Origin: CBDCDJ01 sp965215355
GTDB lineage: Bacteria > Deinococcota > Deinococci > Deinococcales > Trueperaceae
Direction of reading: 5' to 3'
DNA: 64,000 bases
Assembly: GCA_965215355.1 (NCBI GenBank)
Contig: CBDCDJ010000007.1
Span: 3,844,001-3,908,000, forward strand
The notes beneath the pieces were generated by a model. The model did no database searches and was not told where the DNA came from. It saw nothing but the letters and a program-made list of their open reading frames with translations. Shown piece by piece: positions 16,529 to 22,836 of this stretch (position 1 is its first letter; every line of letters begins with the position of its first letter). Position numbers and translations under genes: made by a program.

Positions 16529-17938
16529 ATGGAAATTACCACTCGAGCTTTCAAAACCAACGCTTCAGGCGCGCTGCTCGACAAGCAGTTGCAAACCGCC
16601 CTCGGCCGGGCCACGACCGCGTTCGTCGGCAAACGTAAAGTTGCGGTGGAGGCCCTGGAAAACTTCGAAGCCTTGCGCGACTACTGCGGCGCGGTCAAGG
16701 CGCACACCCTGGAGTATTTAGACGTTTACGTGGAACAGCTCGTCGAGCAAGTCGAGGCTCGAGGCGGCACCGTTCACTTCGCCGCCGACGCTGAAGAGGC
16801 CACCCGCATCGTCACCGACCTCGCTCTCGCTAAAGGCGTCAAGACGGTGGTGAAGTCCAAGTCGATGGTTTCGGAGGAGATTCACCTCAACCAGGCGCTT
16901 GAAAAAGCCGGCGTCGAACCCATCGAGACCGACTTAGGCGAGTACATCCTGCAAATCGACAACGACTTCCCGAGCCACCTCATCGGCCCCGCGCTGCACA
17001 AGACGCGTGAGCAAATCACGAAGCTGTTTCATGAAAAAATCGGCACGCCCGAAAACGCCACCATCCCCGAACTCACCGCCGCCGCCCGCCGCGTGCTGCG
17101 CGAGGGGTTTTTGCGCGCCGACATGGGCATTTCTGGCGGAAACTTTGCCGTGGCCGAGACGGGCTCGGTCGTGTTAGTCGAGAACGAGGGGAATATTCGC
17201 TTCACGACGAGTTTGCCCAAAATTCACCTGGCAATCATGGGCCTCGAGAAAGTCATCCCGCGCCTCAAAGACCTGCCCGCGTTTTTAAGCATCCTGCCGC
17301 GGAGCGCCACCGGCCAAAAGGCGAGCAGCTACGTCTCGGTCATCACCGGGTCGAAACGCGCGAGCGACCCCGACGGCCCTGAAGAGTTTCACCTGCTCCT
17401 CGTGGACAACGGGCGGAGCGCCGTGCTCGCCGACCCGAAACTGCGCGACGCGTTGCGCTGCATCCGCTGCGGCGCGTGCCTGAACGCCTGCCCGGTGTAC
17501 CAGAACGTGGGCGGCCACGCTTACGGCTGGGTTTATTCGGGGCCCATCGGCGCGGTCTTGAATCCGGGTTTGCTGGGCCTCGAGCACACCCATAACCTGC
17601 CCCAGGCGAGCAGCCTCTGTGGGGCCTGCGGCGAGGTCTGCCCGGTCAAAATCCCGCTGCCCGACCTGTTAATCGAACACCGCAAACGCTCTGTGGAACG
17701 CGGGTTGTCGCCCAAGACCGAGAGAGCGGGCATCGGCGCGTTCGCCTTTGTCGCCACCCATCCGGGCATGTGGGACGCCGGCACCAAAATCGGCCGCTTC
17801 GGGTCGCAGTTTTTGAGCCGGGACGGCTTCGTGCAAGGTGATTGGCTGCCGGTGCTGAAAGAGTGGCTGCGCGAGCGCGACTTTCCGAGCCCAGCAAAAA
17901 CGTCGTTTCGGAAACGCTGGAAGGACGAACTCGAGTGA
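16529..17938 (+). CDS. lutB: Lactate utilisation iron-sulfur protein LutB
   Basis: 469 residues. N-terminal LUD domain (SKSMVSEEIHLN, DMGISGGNFAVAETGS, IMGLEKVIPRL), then two [4Fe-4S] motifs, CIRCGACLNACPVY and CGACGEVCPVKIPLP, then the LutB C-terminal region. Transfers electrons in lactate oxidation. ATG at 16529 follows GAAAGGCGAAC; the longer open frame runs back into lutA and was rejected. Overlaps lutC by GTGA. Confidence 0.95.
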   Translation: MEITTRAFKTNASGALLDKQLQTALGRATTAFVGKRKVAVEALENFEALRDYCGAVKAHTLEYLDVYVEQLVEQVEARGGTVHFAADAEEATRIVTDLALAKGVKTVVKSKSMVSEEIHLNQALEKAGVEPIETDLGEYILQIDNDFPSHLIGPALHKTREQITKLFHEKIGTPENATIPELTAAARRVLREGFLRADMGISGGNFAVAETGSVVLVENEGNIRFTTSLPKIHLAIMGLEKVIPRLKDLPAFLSILPRSATGQKASSYVSVITGSKRASDPDGPEEFHLLLVDNGRSAVLADPKLRDALRCIRCGACLNACPVYQNVGGHAYGWVYSGPIGAVLNPGLLGLEHTHNLPQASSLCGACGEVCPVKIPLPDLLIEHRKRSVERGLSPKTERAGIGAFAFVATHPGMWDAGTKIGRFGSQFLSRDGFVQGDWLPVLKEWLRERDFPSPAKTSFRKRWKDELE

Positions 17939-18543
17939 CCCGCGAGGACTTTATCGGCCGCATCCGCGGCGCGCTTCACCGGGAAACAGGTGACCCGCTC
18001 GAGGCCCCGCCCGCCCTTTTGGAGCCCTTAGCGGAATGGGACACGGCTGTTTTGATAGAGCAGTTCAAGCTCGAGCTGGAGGCCGTCGGCGGCCATGTCC
18101 ACGTCGTCGATAGTGTGACAGAAGCGCGAGAAAAGCTCGAGGCCCTGTTGGATGAACTCGAGGTCACCTCCTTCATCCGCACCACTGAGAAAATTGTCGA
18201 CGAGGTGCTGGGCGACCTCTACCTGCCGCTGAACGACAACCCCGCCGCGGCGGACTTAGGCATAAGCGGCGCGCGCTGCGCGATTGCCAACACGGGCAGC
18301 CTCGTCTTGACAAGTGAGATGGGCCGCAAAGCCTCGCTGTTGCCGATGAACCACGTCGCGTTTGTCAGGACTGAACAGCTCGTGCCGTCGATGGCGGAGG
18401 CGTTGGAAACTCACCTAGACGTTTTACCGAGCGCCTGGGTGCAGGCGACCGGGCCGAGCCGCACCGCCGACATCGAGCTGACCTTGACGACCGGGGTTCA
18501 CGGGCCGGGGGTAGCGCACGTGATTTTGATTCGGGCGGGGTAA
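17935..18543 (+). CDS. lutC: Lactate utilisation protein LutC
   Basis: 202 residues, LUD domain. Family residues visible: ADLGISGARCAIANTGSL, LLPMNHVAFV, GPSRTADIE, GVHGPG. GTG start overlaps the lutB stop. Third subunit of the lactate oxidation complex; a lactate permease or LutR-type regulator is not present in the window. Confidence 0.93.
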   Translation: MTREDFIGRIRGALHRETGDPLEAPPALLEPLAEWDTAVLIEQFKLELEAVGGHVHVVDSVTEAREKLEALLDELEVTSFIRTTEKIVDEVLGDLYLPLNDNPAAADLGISGARCAIANTGSLVLTSEMGRKASLLPMNHVAFVRTEQLVPSMAEALETHLDVLPSAWVQATGPSRTADIELTLTTGVHGPGVAHVILIRAG

Positions 18544-18566
18544 ATTCGAGAGGGGTAGCTCGGGAC

Positions 18567-18677
18567 TCAACTTTTTACAGACACGTCTTCGGCTAATTTT
18601 TGTGCGTCCAGTGCGTTCAAGCTGATACCTGCCTGCGCCGCCTCTAGCTCGCTGAAGGCTGTATGGGTGACGACCAT
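18567..18677 (-). CDS. Possible 36-residue leaderless small protein reading out of repeat copy A
   Basis: ATG lies in the dispersed repeat, six bases after the -10-like TATCGT, exactly as for the antitoxin at 19367. The frame continues outside the repeat for 36 codons (MVVTHTAFSELEAAQAG...LAEDVSVKS) and is predicted helical and acidic, which would suit a relic of an antitoxin. No partner toxin is visible. Could equally be chance. Confidence 0.3.
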   Translation of the reverse strand: MVVTHTAFSELEAAQAGISLNALDAQKLAEDVSVKS

Positions 18678-18727
18678 AGGGTGACGATAGTCTGGTGAGC
18701 TTGGGGAGGGTGTTGGGCGCGAGGCGC
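18672..18727. repeat. Toxin-antitoxin island repeat, copy A
   Basis: Matches the island consensus CCATAGGGTGATNATAGTC, then TGGTGAG, a TTGGG-rich stretch and a GCGAGG end; lies between lutC and mazF. Confidence 0.75.
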
Positions 18728-18789
18728 TTTTGCAGCTTTGGTATTAATATGAGGTGAGGGCTCGTAGCTGCCGTTCTCAGAATCAATAC

Positions 18790-19155
18790 CTACAAGCCCA
18801 GACAGTAGCGAACAGCTTCCTCAACTTCTTTAAGCATTCTTTCGGACAGCCCACCTGCTGCTAGAGCTGGAAACCTCGCGGCGTCGACGGAGCGTAACTG
18901 AAAGTCGAGAAAAACGGTCTCGAGCGGTAACCCACTTTCGCTGGTCGGCACCCGCACATTCGTTCGGTAGTTTCGTTTGACGTTGTCGCCCTTTGTACCG
19001 ACAACAACTGTACCGACAACAACCGTGACCACCAGCGGGCGTGAGTTGATTTCGTCAATCGAGAGCACAAGCACCGGCCGACTTCCCGCTTGTTCACGCC
19101 CCGTCGTAGGATTCAAATTGACAAAATAGATTTCGCCACGTCTTGGCTGCGTCAC
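18790..19155 (-). CDS. mazF: MazF/PemK-family endoribonuclease toxin
   Basis: 121 residues. Starts PRRGEIYFVNLNPTTGREQAGSRPVLVLS, the family N-terminus with RGE-I-vnLnP-G-E-G-RPvlV. MazF toxins cut mRNA at short sequence motifs. GTG start overlaps the antitoxin stop (GTGA), the usual coupling. An exact 15-bp tandem duplication (18994-19023) inserts VVVGT twice in the strand after SRPLVVTV, which could alter the fold; whether the toxin remains active is unknown. First module of the repeat-bounded island. Confidence 0.88.
   Translation of the reverse strand: MTQPRRGEIYFVNLNPTTGREQAGSRPVLVLSIDEINSRPLVVTVVVGTVVVGTKGDNVKRNYRTNVRVPTSESGLPLETVFLDFQLRSVDAARFPALAAGGLSERMLKEVEEAVRYCLGL
18994..19023. 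repeat. 15-bp tandem duplication inside mazF
   Basis: TGTACCGACAACAAC twice, head to tail, no mismatch; in frame. Confidence 0.95.
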
Positions 19156-19367
19156 AAGCCGCCAAGTCCGTCTTCTTCGGTTAGGCGGAACTCGACATCT
19201 ATCGCGCTTAGTTCTCGTTGAATATCGGGGTCGGCGGCCATTTCGTCCAAGTCACTGCTAACGTCTTTTTGCAAGATGGAGGCGAGCCGTTCAAGCAGCC
19301 ACAGTTTGTCCTCATGCGTGAGGTTGGTGATTTGTTTTTCTAAGTCGAGTAAAACTCGAGAGGCCAT
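19152..19367 (-). CDS. Antitoxin partner of MazF
   Basis: 71 residues: MASRVLLDLEKQITNLTHE...LWLLERLASILQKD, then an acidic tail. Small proteins with this 'LEKQI..L..E.LWLLERLA' pattern commonly precede MazF or PIN toxins. The open frame reaches 19535, but the ATG at 19367 is six bases after TATAAT and starts the conserved part. The start region lies in an island repeat: the repeat's ATG and CTCGAG are codons 1-5 of this gene. Confidence 0.8.
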   Translation of the reverse strand: MASRVLLDLEKQITNLTHEDKLWLLERLASILQKDVSSDLDEMAADPDIQRELSAIDVEFRLTEEDGLGGL

Positions 19368-19502
19368 AGGGTGATTATAGTCGTGTGAGGCTTGGGAAAG
19401 GTGGTGGGCTCGAGCTTCTTGCTGATTCGAACTTGTTCGTGGCTCGAGCAGCCATAGGACGAGGATAGTCAGGTGAGGTTGGGAGTGTTGGGGCTCGAGG
19501 CA
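19363..19502. repeat. Toxin-antitoxin island repeat, copies B1 and B2 in tandem
   Basis: B1 at about 19363-19440 and B2 at about 19441-19502, joined by the right half TTCTTGCTGATTCGAACTTG. B1 supplies the mazE-type promoter and start; B2 ends eight bases before the stop of the next toxin. Confidence 0.8.
19374..19379 (-). promoter_or_regulatory. -10 box (TATAAT) of the MazF antitoxin, leaderless type
   Basis: TATAAT, CACCCT, ATG on the minus strand; part of repeat B1. Confidence 0.65.
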
Positions 19503-19509
19503 TGTCAAA

Positions 19510-19794
19510 CTACTTTCTCTTATAAGCAGAATCATGGTTGGGATGAAGCGAGATAAATTTTAAGATATCCCCATCACGCTGTACCACCGCACGACATTTC
19601 CTTGTGACTCGGACGGTGTAAGCATCCTCTTTGAAAGACTTGATGCTTTCCCACCGCAAGCCTTTGTCGCGGTAAACTTGCGGCCAAGAAAGTCGTTTGA
19701 GTTTGCGCAGTGTCTTGAAAAAAGCCAGCAGTTCGACTTTTTCAAGCTCGAGCAAATCCACCTGAAACTCGGGCCGGTTGAGGTCGAACTCCAC
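19510..19794 (-). CDS. RelE/HigB-superfamily toxin
   Basis: 94 residues. The C-terminal half (YTVRVTRKCRAVVQRDGDILKFISLHPNHDSAYK) has the RelE fold pattern: basic beta-strands, R-V and a final His near H-x-D-x-Y. N-terminus is longer than in RelE. GTG start shares one base with the antitoxin stop (TAGTG). Antitoxin upstream fits RelBE order rather than HigBA. Predicted ribosome-associated mRNA interferase; exact family uncertain. Confidence 0.72.
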   Translation of the reverse strand: MEFDLNRPEFQVDLLELEKVELLAFFKTLRKLKRLSWPQVYRDKGLRWESIKSFKEDAYTVRVTRKCRAVVQRDGDILKFISLHPNHDSAYKRK

Positions 19795-20084
19795 TACTCG
19801 CTCAACGGTTCGCCGTGTTCAGCTTCCCACCGTCTGCGAATATCAGCCTCGAAGCTGTCCAATTCTGTAACCTGGGTTGGACGTTCTTTAGCCCACTCGA
19901 GACCCTCGGCTACTTTGGTCTTGGCAGGTTCCCGGTGCAACCACAGTTCGTTGTCCGGTATAACTTGCGCGGTTCTGATAATCCATACACCCTCTTCAGG
20001 CGTCTCCACAACGACGGTACGCCCTGCATACTCTTTGCCGAGAGAAAGCTGCCCACTTTGTCCTACGGTTTTGACCTGTGACAT
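19794..20084 (-). CDS. Antitoxin of the second module (AbrB/VapB-like N-terminus)
   Basis: 96 residues, MSQVKTVGQSGQLSLGKEYAGRTVVVE..., compatible with a swapped-hairpin (AbrB-type) DNA-binding N-terminus followed by an acidic helical tail that would bind the toxin. ATG at 20084 chosen over 20117 because the conserved part begins here. A TATCAT box lies about 20 bp upstream. Flanked by repeat copy C upstream and B2 beyond the toxin. Confidence 0.7.
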   Translation of the reverse strand: MSQVKTVGQSGQLSLGKEYAGRTVVVETPEEGVWIIRTAQVIPDNELWLHREPAKTKVAEGLEWAKERPTQVTELDSFEADIRRRWEAEHGEPLSE

Positions 20085-20144
20085 ACAAACCTGCTTTCGT
20101 GCTGCATGATAGCACAATTTGCTTTGTGGCTAAGAAATGTTGAA

Positions 20145-20194
20145 AGCTCGAGCGACCATAGGGTGATGATAGTCCGAAAGGTTGGAGGCTCGAG
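20145..20194. repeat. Toxin-antitoxin island repeat, copy C
   Basis: GCTCGAGCGACCATAGGGTG, ATGATAGTC, then GGTTGG and a final GCTCGAG; separates the second module from the divergent DUF4160 pair. Confidence 0.8.
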
Positions 20195-20217
20195 ACGTAG
20201 TAAATTTGTGAAAAGAC

Positions 20218-20223
20218 TAAACT
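20218..20223 (+). promoter_or_regulatory. -10 box (TAAACT) of the DUF4160 gene, leaderless type
   Basis: TAAACT, GCGTTC, ATG. Confidence 0.5.
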
Positions 20224-20229
20224 GCGTTC

Positions 20230-20490
20230 ATGCCCTCAATCTGCACTTTTTACGGCATTGTTATCTACATGTACTACAACGACCACAATCCATCCCACTT
20301 CCACGCCGAATATGCTGAATTTGAGGCCGTTTACACAATAGAAACTTTAGAAATCCTACGTGGAAATCTGCCGCGCCGCGCTCATGCACTCGTCGTAGAA
20401 TGGGCTACCTTAAACCGAGCAGAGCTGATGGACAATTGGCGCAAAGCAAGAGCGGCTGAGCCGCCTTCTAAACTCGAGCCCCTTGACTGA
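20230..20490 (+). CDS. DUF4160 family protein, probable toxin-antitoxin component
   Basis: 86 residues, full length for the family: MPSICTFYGIVIYMYYNDHNPSHFHAEYAEFEA, with the conserved 'DH.PPHFHA.Y' region. Function is not established. DUF4160 genes are regularly adjacent to DUF2442 genes, as here (8 bp apart), and the pair has been suspected to be toxin-antitoxin-like. It is the only module in the island on the plus strand. Confidence 0.82.
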   Translation: MPSICTFYGIVIYMYYNDHNPSHFHAEYAEFEAVYTIETLEILRGNLPRRAHALVVEWATLNRAELMDNWRKARAAEPPSKLEPLD

Positions 20491-20498
20491 GGAGATAC

Positions 20499-20777
20499 AT
20501 GCGACAACTTGTAAGAGTAAAAATTGTGCAACCCAAAGAGGGTTTTGTTGTAGACGTAGTTTTTGAAACGGACGAAAAGAGGAGCATTGACCTCGAGAAG
20601 TATCTACAAGGCCCCGTTTTCGAAGCCGTGCGGAGTAACCCCGAGCTGTTCCAAAGTGTAAGGGTAGAGCGAGGGATTCTCACGTGGGGTGAAGGTGAGC
20701 AGTTAGCCGACATTGACCCCGACGTGCTTTACTACGATTTGGTTCCTGCGCGCCTCGAGGAGGTCGAAGCGGCTTAG
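20499..20777 (+). CDS. DUF2442 family protein, partner of DUF4160
   Basis: 92 residues: VKIVQPKEGFVVDVVFETDEKRSIDLEKYLQGPVFE...WGEGEQLADIDPDVLY, the DUF2442 pattern. ATG has GAGGAGATAC upstream. Probably co-transcribed with the preceding gene; DNA-binding antitoxin role is inference from pairing only. Confidence 0.82.
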   Translation: MRQLVRVKIVQPKEGFVVDVVFETDEKRSIDLEKYLQGPVFEAVRSNPELFQSVRVERGILTWGEGEQLADIDPDVLYYDLVPARLEEVEAA

Positions 20778-20779
20778 GA

Positions 20780-21017
20780 AGGTTGGGGGTTCGAGCTTCT
20801 TGCTAATTTGAACTTGTTCGTGGCTCGAGCGACCGTAGGGTGGTTACAGTCGGGTGGGGTTTGGGAAGGGGGGTTGGGGCTCGAGCCACTTACCGACTTT
20901 AGAGTTTGCTTAGCGTTGGAAGCTCGAGCGACCATAGGGTGATGATGGTCTGGGAGGTTGGGGATATTGGGGGCTCGAGGCGCTTGCTAACTTTGAACTT
21001 ACACAAGCAGGGGCTCG
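20780..21017. repeat. Toxin-antitoxin island repeat, copies D0 (half), D1 and D2 in tandem
   Basis: This 243-bp gap consists almost entirely of repeat units: D0 right half at 20780-20828, D1 at 20822-20920, D2 at 20912-21017. Each unit is bounded by CTCGAG. D1 has the start codon changed (CCGTAG for CCATAG) and so lacks the ATG; D2 has TACCAT-type decay of the -10 box (GATGGTC). Confidence 0.8.
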
Positions 21018-21020
21018 AGT

Positions 21021-21290
21021 TTAAGGAAAATAGCGATACATGTCTTTGCGGTGCAGCGCCCGCTTGAACACCACGGTGTCATCTTCTACCGTAAAACCGA
21101 CCCGGTAATCGCCGACTCGAATGCGATAGGCAGCGTCAGCATTCTTCAGCTTTTTTAAGTTAGGCACGTCGGACAAACTATCTAAGGACGGGAAAGTATC
21201 GAAAGCCAACGTCTTGATGCGCTCGTAAGTTGCGTTACCCTGCAAGCGTTTTAAGTCTTTGACAAAACTTGCGGCGTAGACCGTTTTCAC
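21021..21290 (-). CDS. RelE/ParE-family toxin
   Basis: 89 residues, classic RelE: KTVYAASFVKDLKRL...YRIRVGDYRVGFTVEDDTVVFKRALHRKDMYRYFP. RIRVGDYRV and the terminal H-R-x-x-Y-R are the family hallmarks (mRNA interferase). GTG start overlaps the antitoxin stop (GTGA). Confidence 0.9.
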   Translation of the reverse strand: MKTVYAASFVKDLKRLQGNATYERIKTLAFDTFPSLDSLSDVPNLKKLKNADAAYRIRVGDYRVGFTVEDDTVVFKRALHRKDMYRYFP

Positions 21291-21481
21291 TCGGCAAGCG
21301 CCGCGAGGGCTTGCTCGAGCGTCAACACTTCGTCTTTATCAGCTTCTTGCATCGCTCGCAAAAGGCAAACGTCTTCTATGACCTCGAGAAGCTCTTCATA
21401 CACGCCTATGGGAAGAAGTACGTGAGTTTTGTTGCCTTCTTCGTCGTGAAGAAAGGAAGGGTCTCGGGCAGTGTCGACCAT
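21287..21481 (-). CDS. Antitoxin partner of RelE
   Basis: 64 residues: MVDTARDPSFLHDEEGNKTHVLLPIGVYEELLEVIEDV...LTLEQALAALAE. The 'KTHVLLPI..YEELLE.IED' segment resembles Phd/YefM-like and similar antitoxins that precede RelE. The frame runs back to 21646, but ATG 21481 is seven bases after TACAAT and matches family start. Confidence 0.8.
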   Translation of the reverse strand: MVDTARDPSFLHDEEGNKTHVLLPIGVYEELLEVIEDVCLLRAMQEADKDEVLTLEQALAALAE

Positions 21482-21488
21482 TTGGATT

Positions 21489-21494
21489 ATTGTA
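21489..21494 (-). promoter_or_regulatory. -10 box (TACAAT) of the RelE antitoxin, leaderless type
   Basis: TACAAT, seven bases (AATCCAA), ATG. Confidence 0.6.
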
Positions 21495-21512
21495 GCAGGC
21501 TTTGAGTTTTGG

Positions 21513-21615
21513 GTGGGCTCGAGCCGCTTATCGGCCTCAAGTTTGCTTAGCGTTGGAAGCTCGAGCGGCCATAGGGTAATTATAGTCTGGTGGGAAGGTG
21601 TTGGGGGCTCGAGGT
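21513..21615. repeat. Toxin-antitoxin island repeat, copy E
   Basis: GGGCTCGAGCCGCTTATCGG half unit followed by the full unit with CCATAGGGTAATTATAGTC (intact TATAAT and ATG on the minus strand; a short 11-codon frame follows). Confidence 0.8.
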
Positions 21616-21642
21616 ACTTGAAAATTTTAGATTCTTGATGCT

Positions 21643-22825
21643 TCAAAGTAGAACAGGTACTTCTTTGAAAAGCGCAACAATAAGGCGTGAAATACCAATA
21701 GCTACCGAGATGTAGAAAGCAATTTTTAGAAGGCTATGGACGGCGATTACAGTTATAGGTCTAAACAGGGGCAAGTTCCATGCAATGTTTTCTGGACTGG
21801 GACGTGATTGTGCAAAACCTGAGTTGATTAAGTGTTCTTCACGCTCACGTGCTTGAGACACTTTCAAAGTGGTGGCAAACCTCGCACCTGTATAGGCTAG
21901 TAAAAAAATGAACTGTATAAAAGTTATTGTTCCAGTTAAATCTAGGCAACCATCGAAAAGTAACTCTTTCCAGAGTGGAGAATAGCTAATTTCAAAGCCA
22001 CTGGTAGGTATAGAGGCTAAGAGCAGTAGACTTCCCGCCTTGAGTATGTAAGGTGAGAAGAAAAGCAAAGTCAGGAGCAAAATAATAGAGAGTCGTAAAC
22101 CTGTATATTCCTCGCGCAAGGTCGCCCAAGAGTCAATCACATGTTTGGCTGAGAGTAGATTTGTTGAATCTTTGCCGTGTGCAACATTGACCCAATCGGA
22201 GATATAAACGGTAGACCCATCGAACCTACACCCCACCAATAAAATAGAACCTGAGATTTTAGGGTTCCATATACAGTTCCGAAAATGGGTACCGCTTGCG
22301 CCCCAGAAATCAACGGCACAAGTAAATTCGCAGTTTAAAAACAAACTATTTTCGGTGTCAAAGCGTTTGCATAATCTTTGCTCGAATGTTGAATTTGCGA
22401 CAAAAGAGTTCACTGACGAGCCGGTACGAATATTAAGCTCATGGAAGTTTCCAAAGAAAGAGCACTTATTTATGGAACATCCGCTTACGGATAGACTTGG
22501 ATTTGCTACGGGATACTTTTCTTCCCCAGACCCAGAAAACGCTGACGAGTCATCAAAAAGGATTTCTTTATGGATGAAACTTAGGGCTGTGAAAGAACAC
22601 TGAAGCAATTTGCTTCCGAAGCCAAATTGCAGACCCTCTCCCATCTTGGACGAGGAGTTCAAAATTTACGTTGTTCCAAGTACCTCCTTGAATCCTCAGA
22701 GATGTGCCTAAAATGACCGAAAGTTGAACATCACTAACTGTGAGGCCAGAAAAATCAAGCTGAGTTCTCCCGTCAGCCTCCATTCCAAATCTTTCCGCTA
22801 ACTGAGCTAAGGTCATTCTCTCCAT
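21643..22825 (-). pseudogene. Beta-helix (pentapeptide-like) plus membrane protein, apparently frameshifted
   Basis: Two overlapping frames form one protein. The first (22825 to about 22660) begins MERMTLAQLAERFG and runs through DFSGLTVSDVQL and GGTWNNVNF; the second continues NSSSKMGEGLQFGFGSKLLQCSFTALSF, with repeated 'C.F....' rungs (SGCSINKCSFFGN, FLNCEF, HFRNCIW, LVGCRF) and then three or four membrane segments. The rungs continue smoothly across the junction, pointing to a one-base indel at AAATTTTG near 22663-22670. It may be a mutation, assembly error or, less likely, programmed +1 shift. Base composition is far more AT-rich than neighbours, suggesting transfer. Function unknown; resembles membrane-anchored pentapeptide-repeat accessory proteins. 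Confidence 0.6.
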
Positions 22826-22836
22826 AAAGAAAAACG

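Noticed and set aside
18660..21630. CRISPR array
   Set aside because: Repeat units are about 100 bp, separated by whole genes, and no cas genes are present.
18660..21630. Integron cassette array with attC sites
   Set aside because: The cassette-like layout is suggestive, but no integrase is seen and the GTTGGAA-type sequences do not form the paired GTTRRRY/RYYYAAC sites of attC.
22655..22675. Programmed +1 frameshift in the beta-helix gene
   Set aside because: AAATTTTG is mildly slippery, but there is no stop codon or stimulator arrangement known for +1 programmed shifts, so an indel is simpler.
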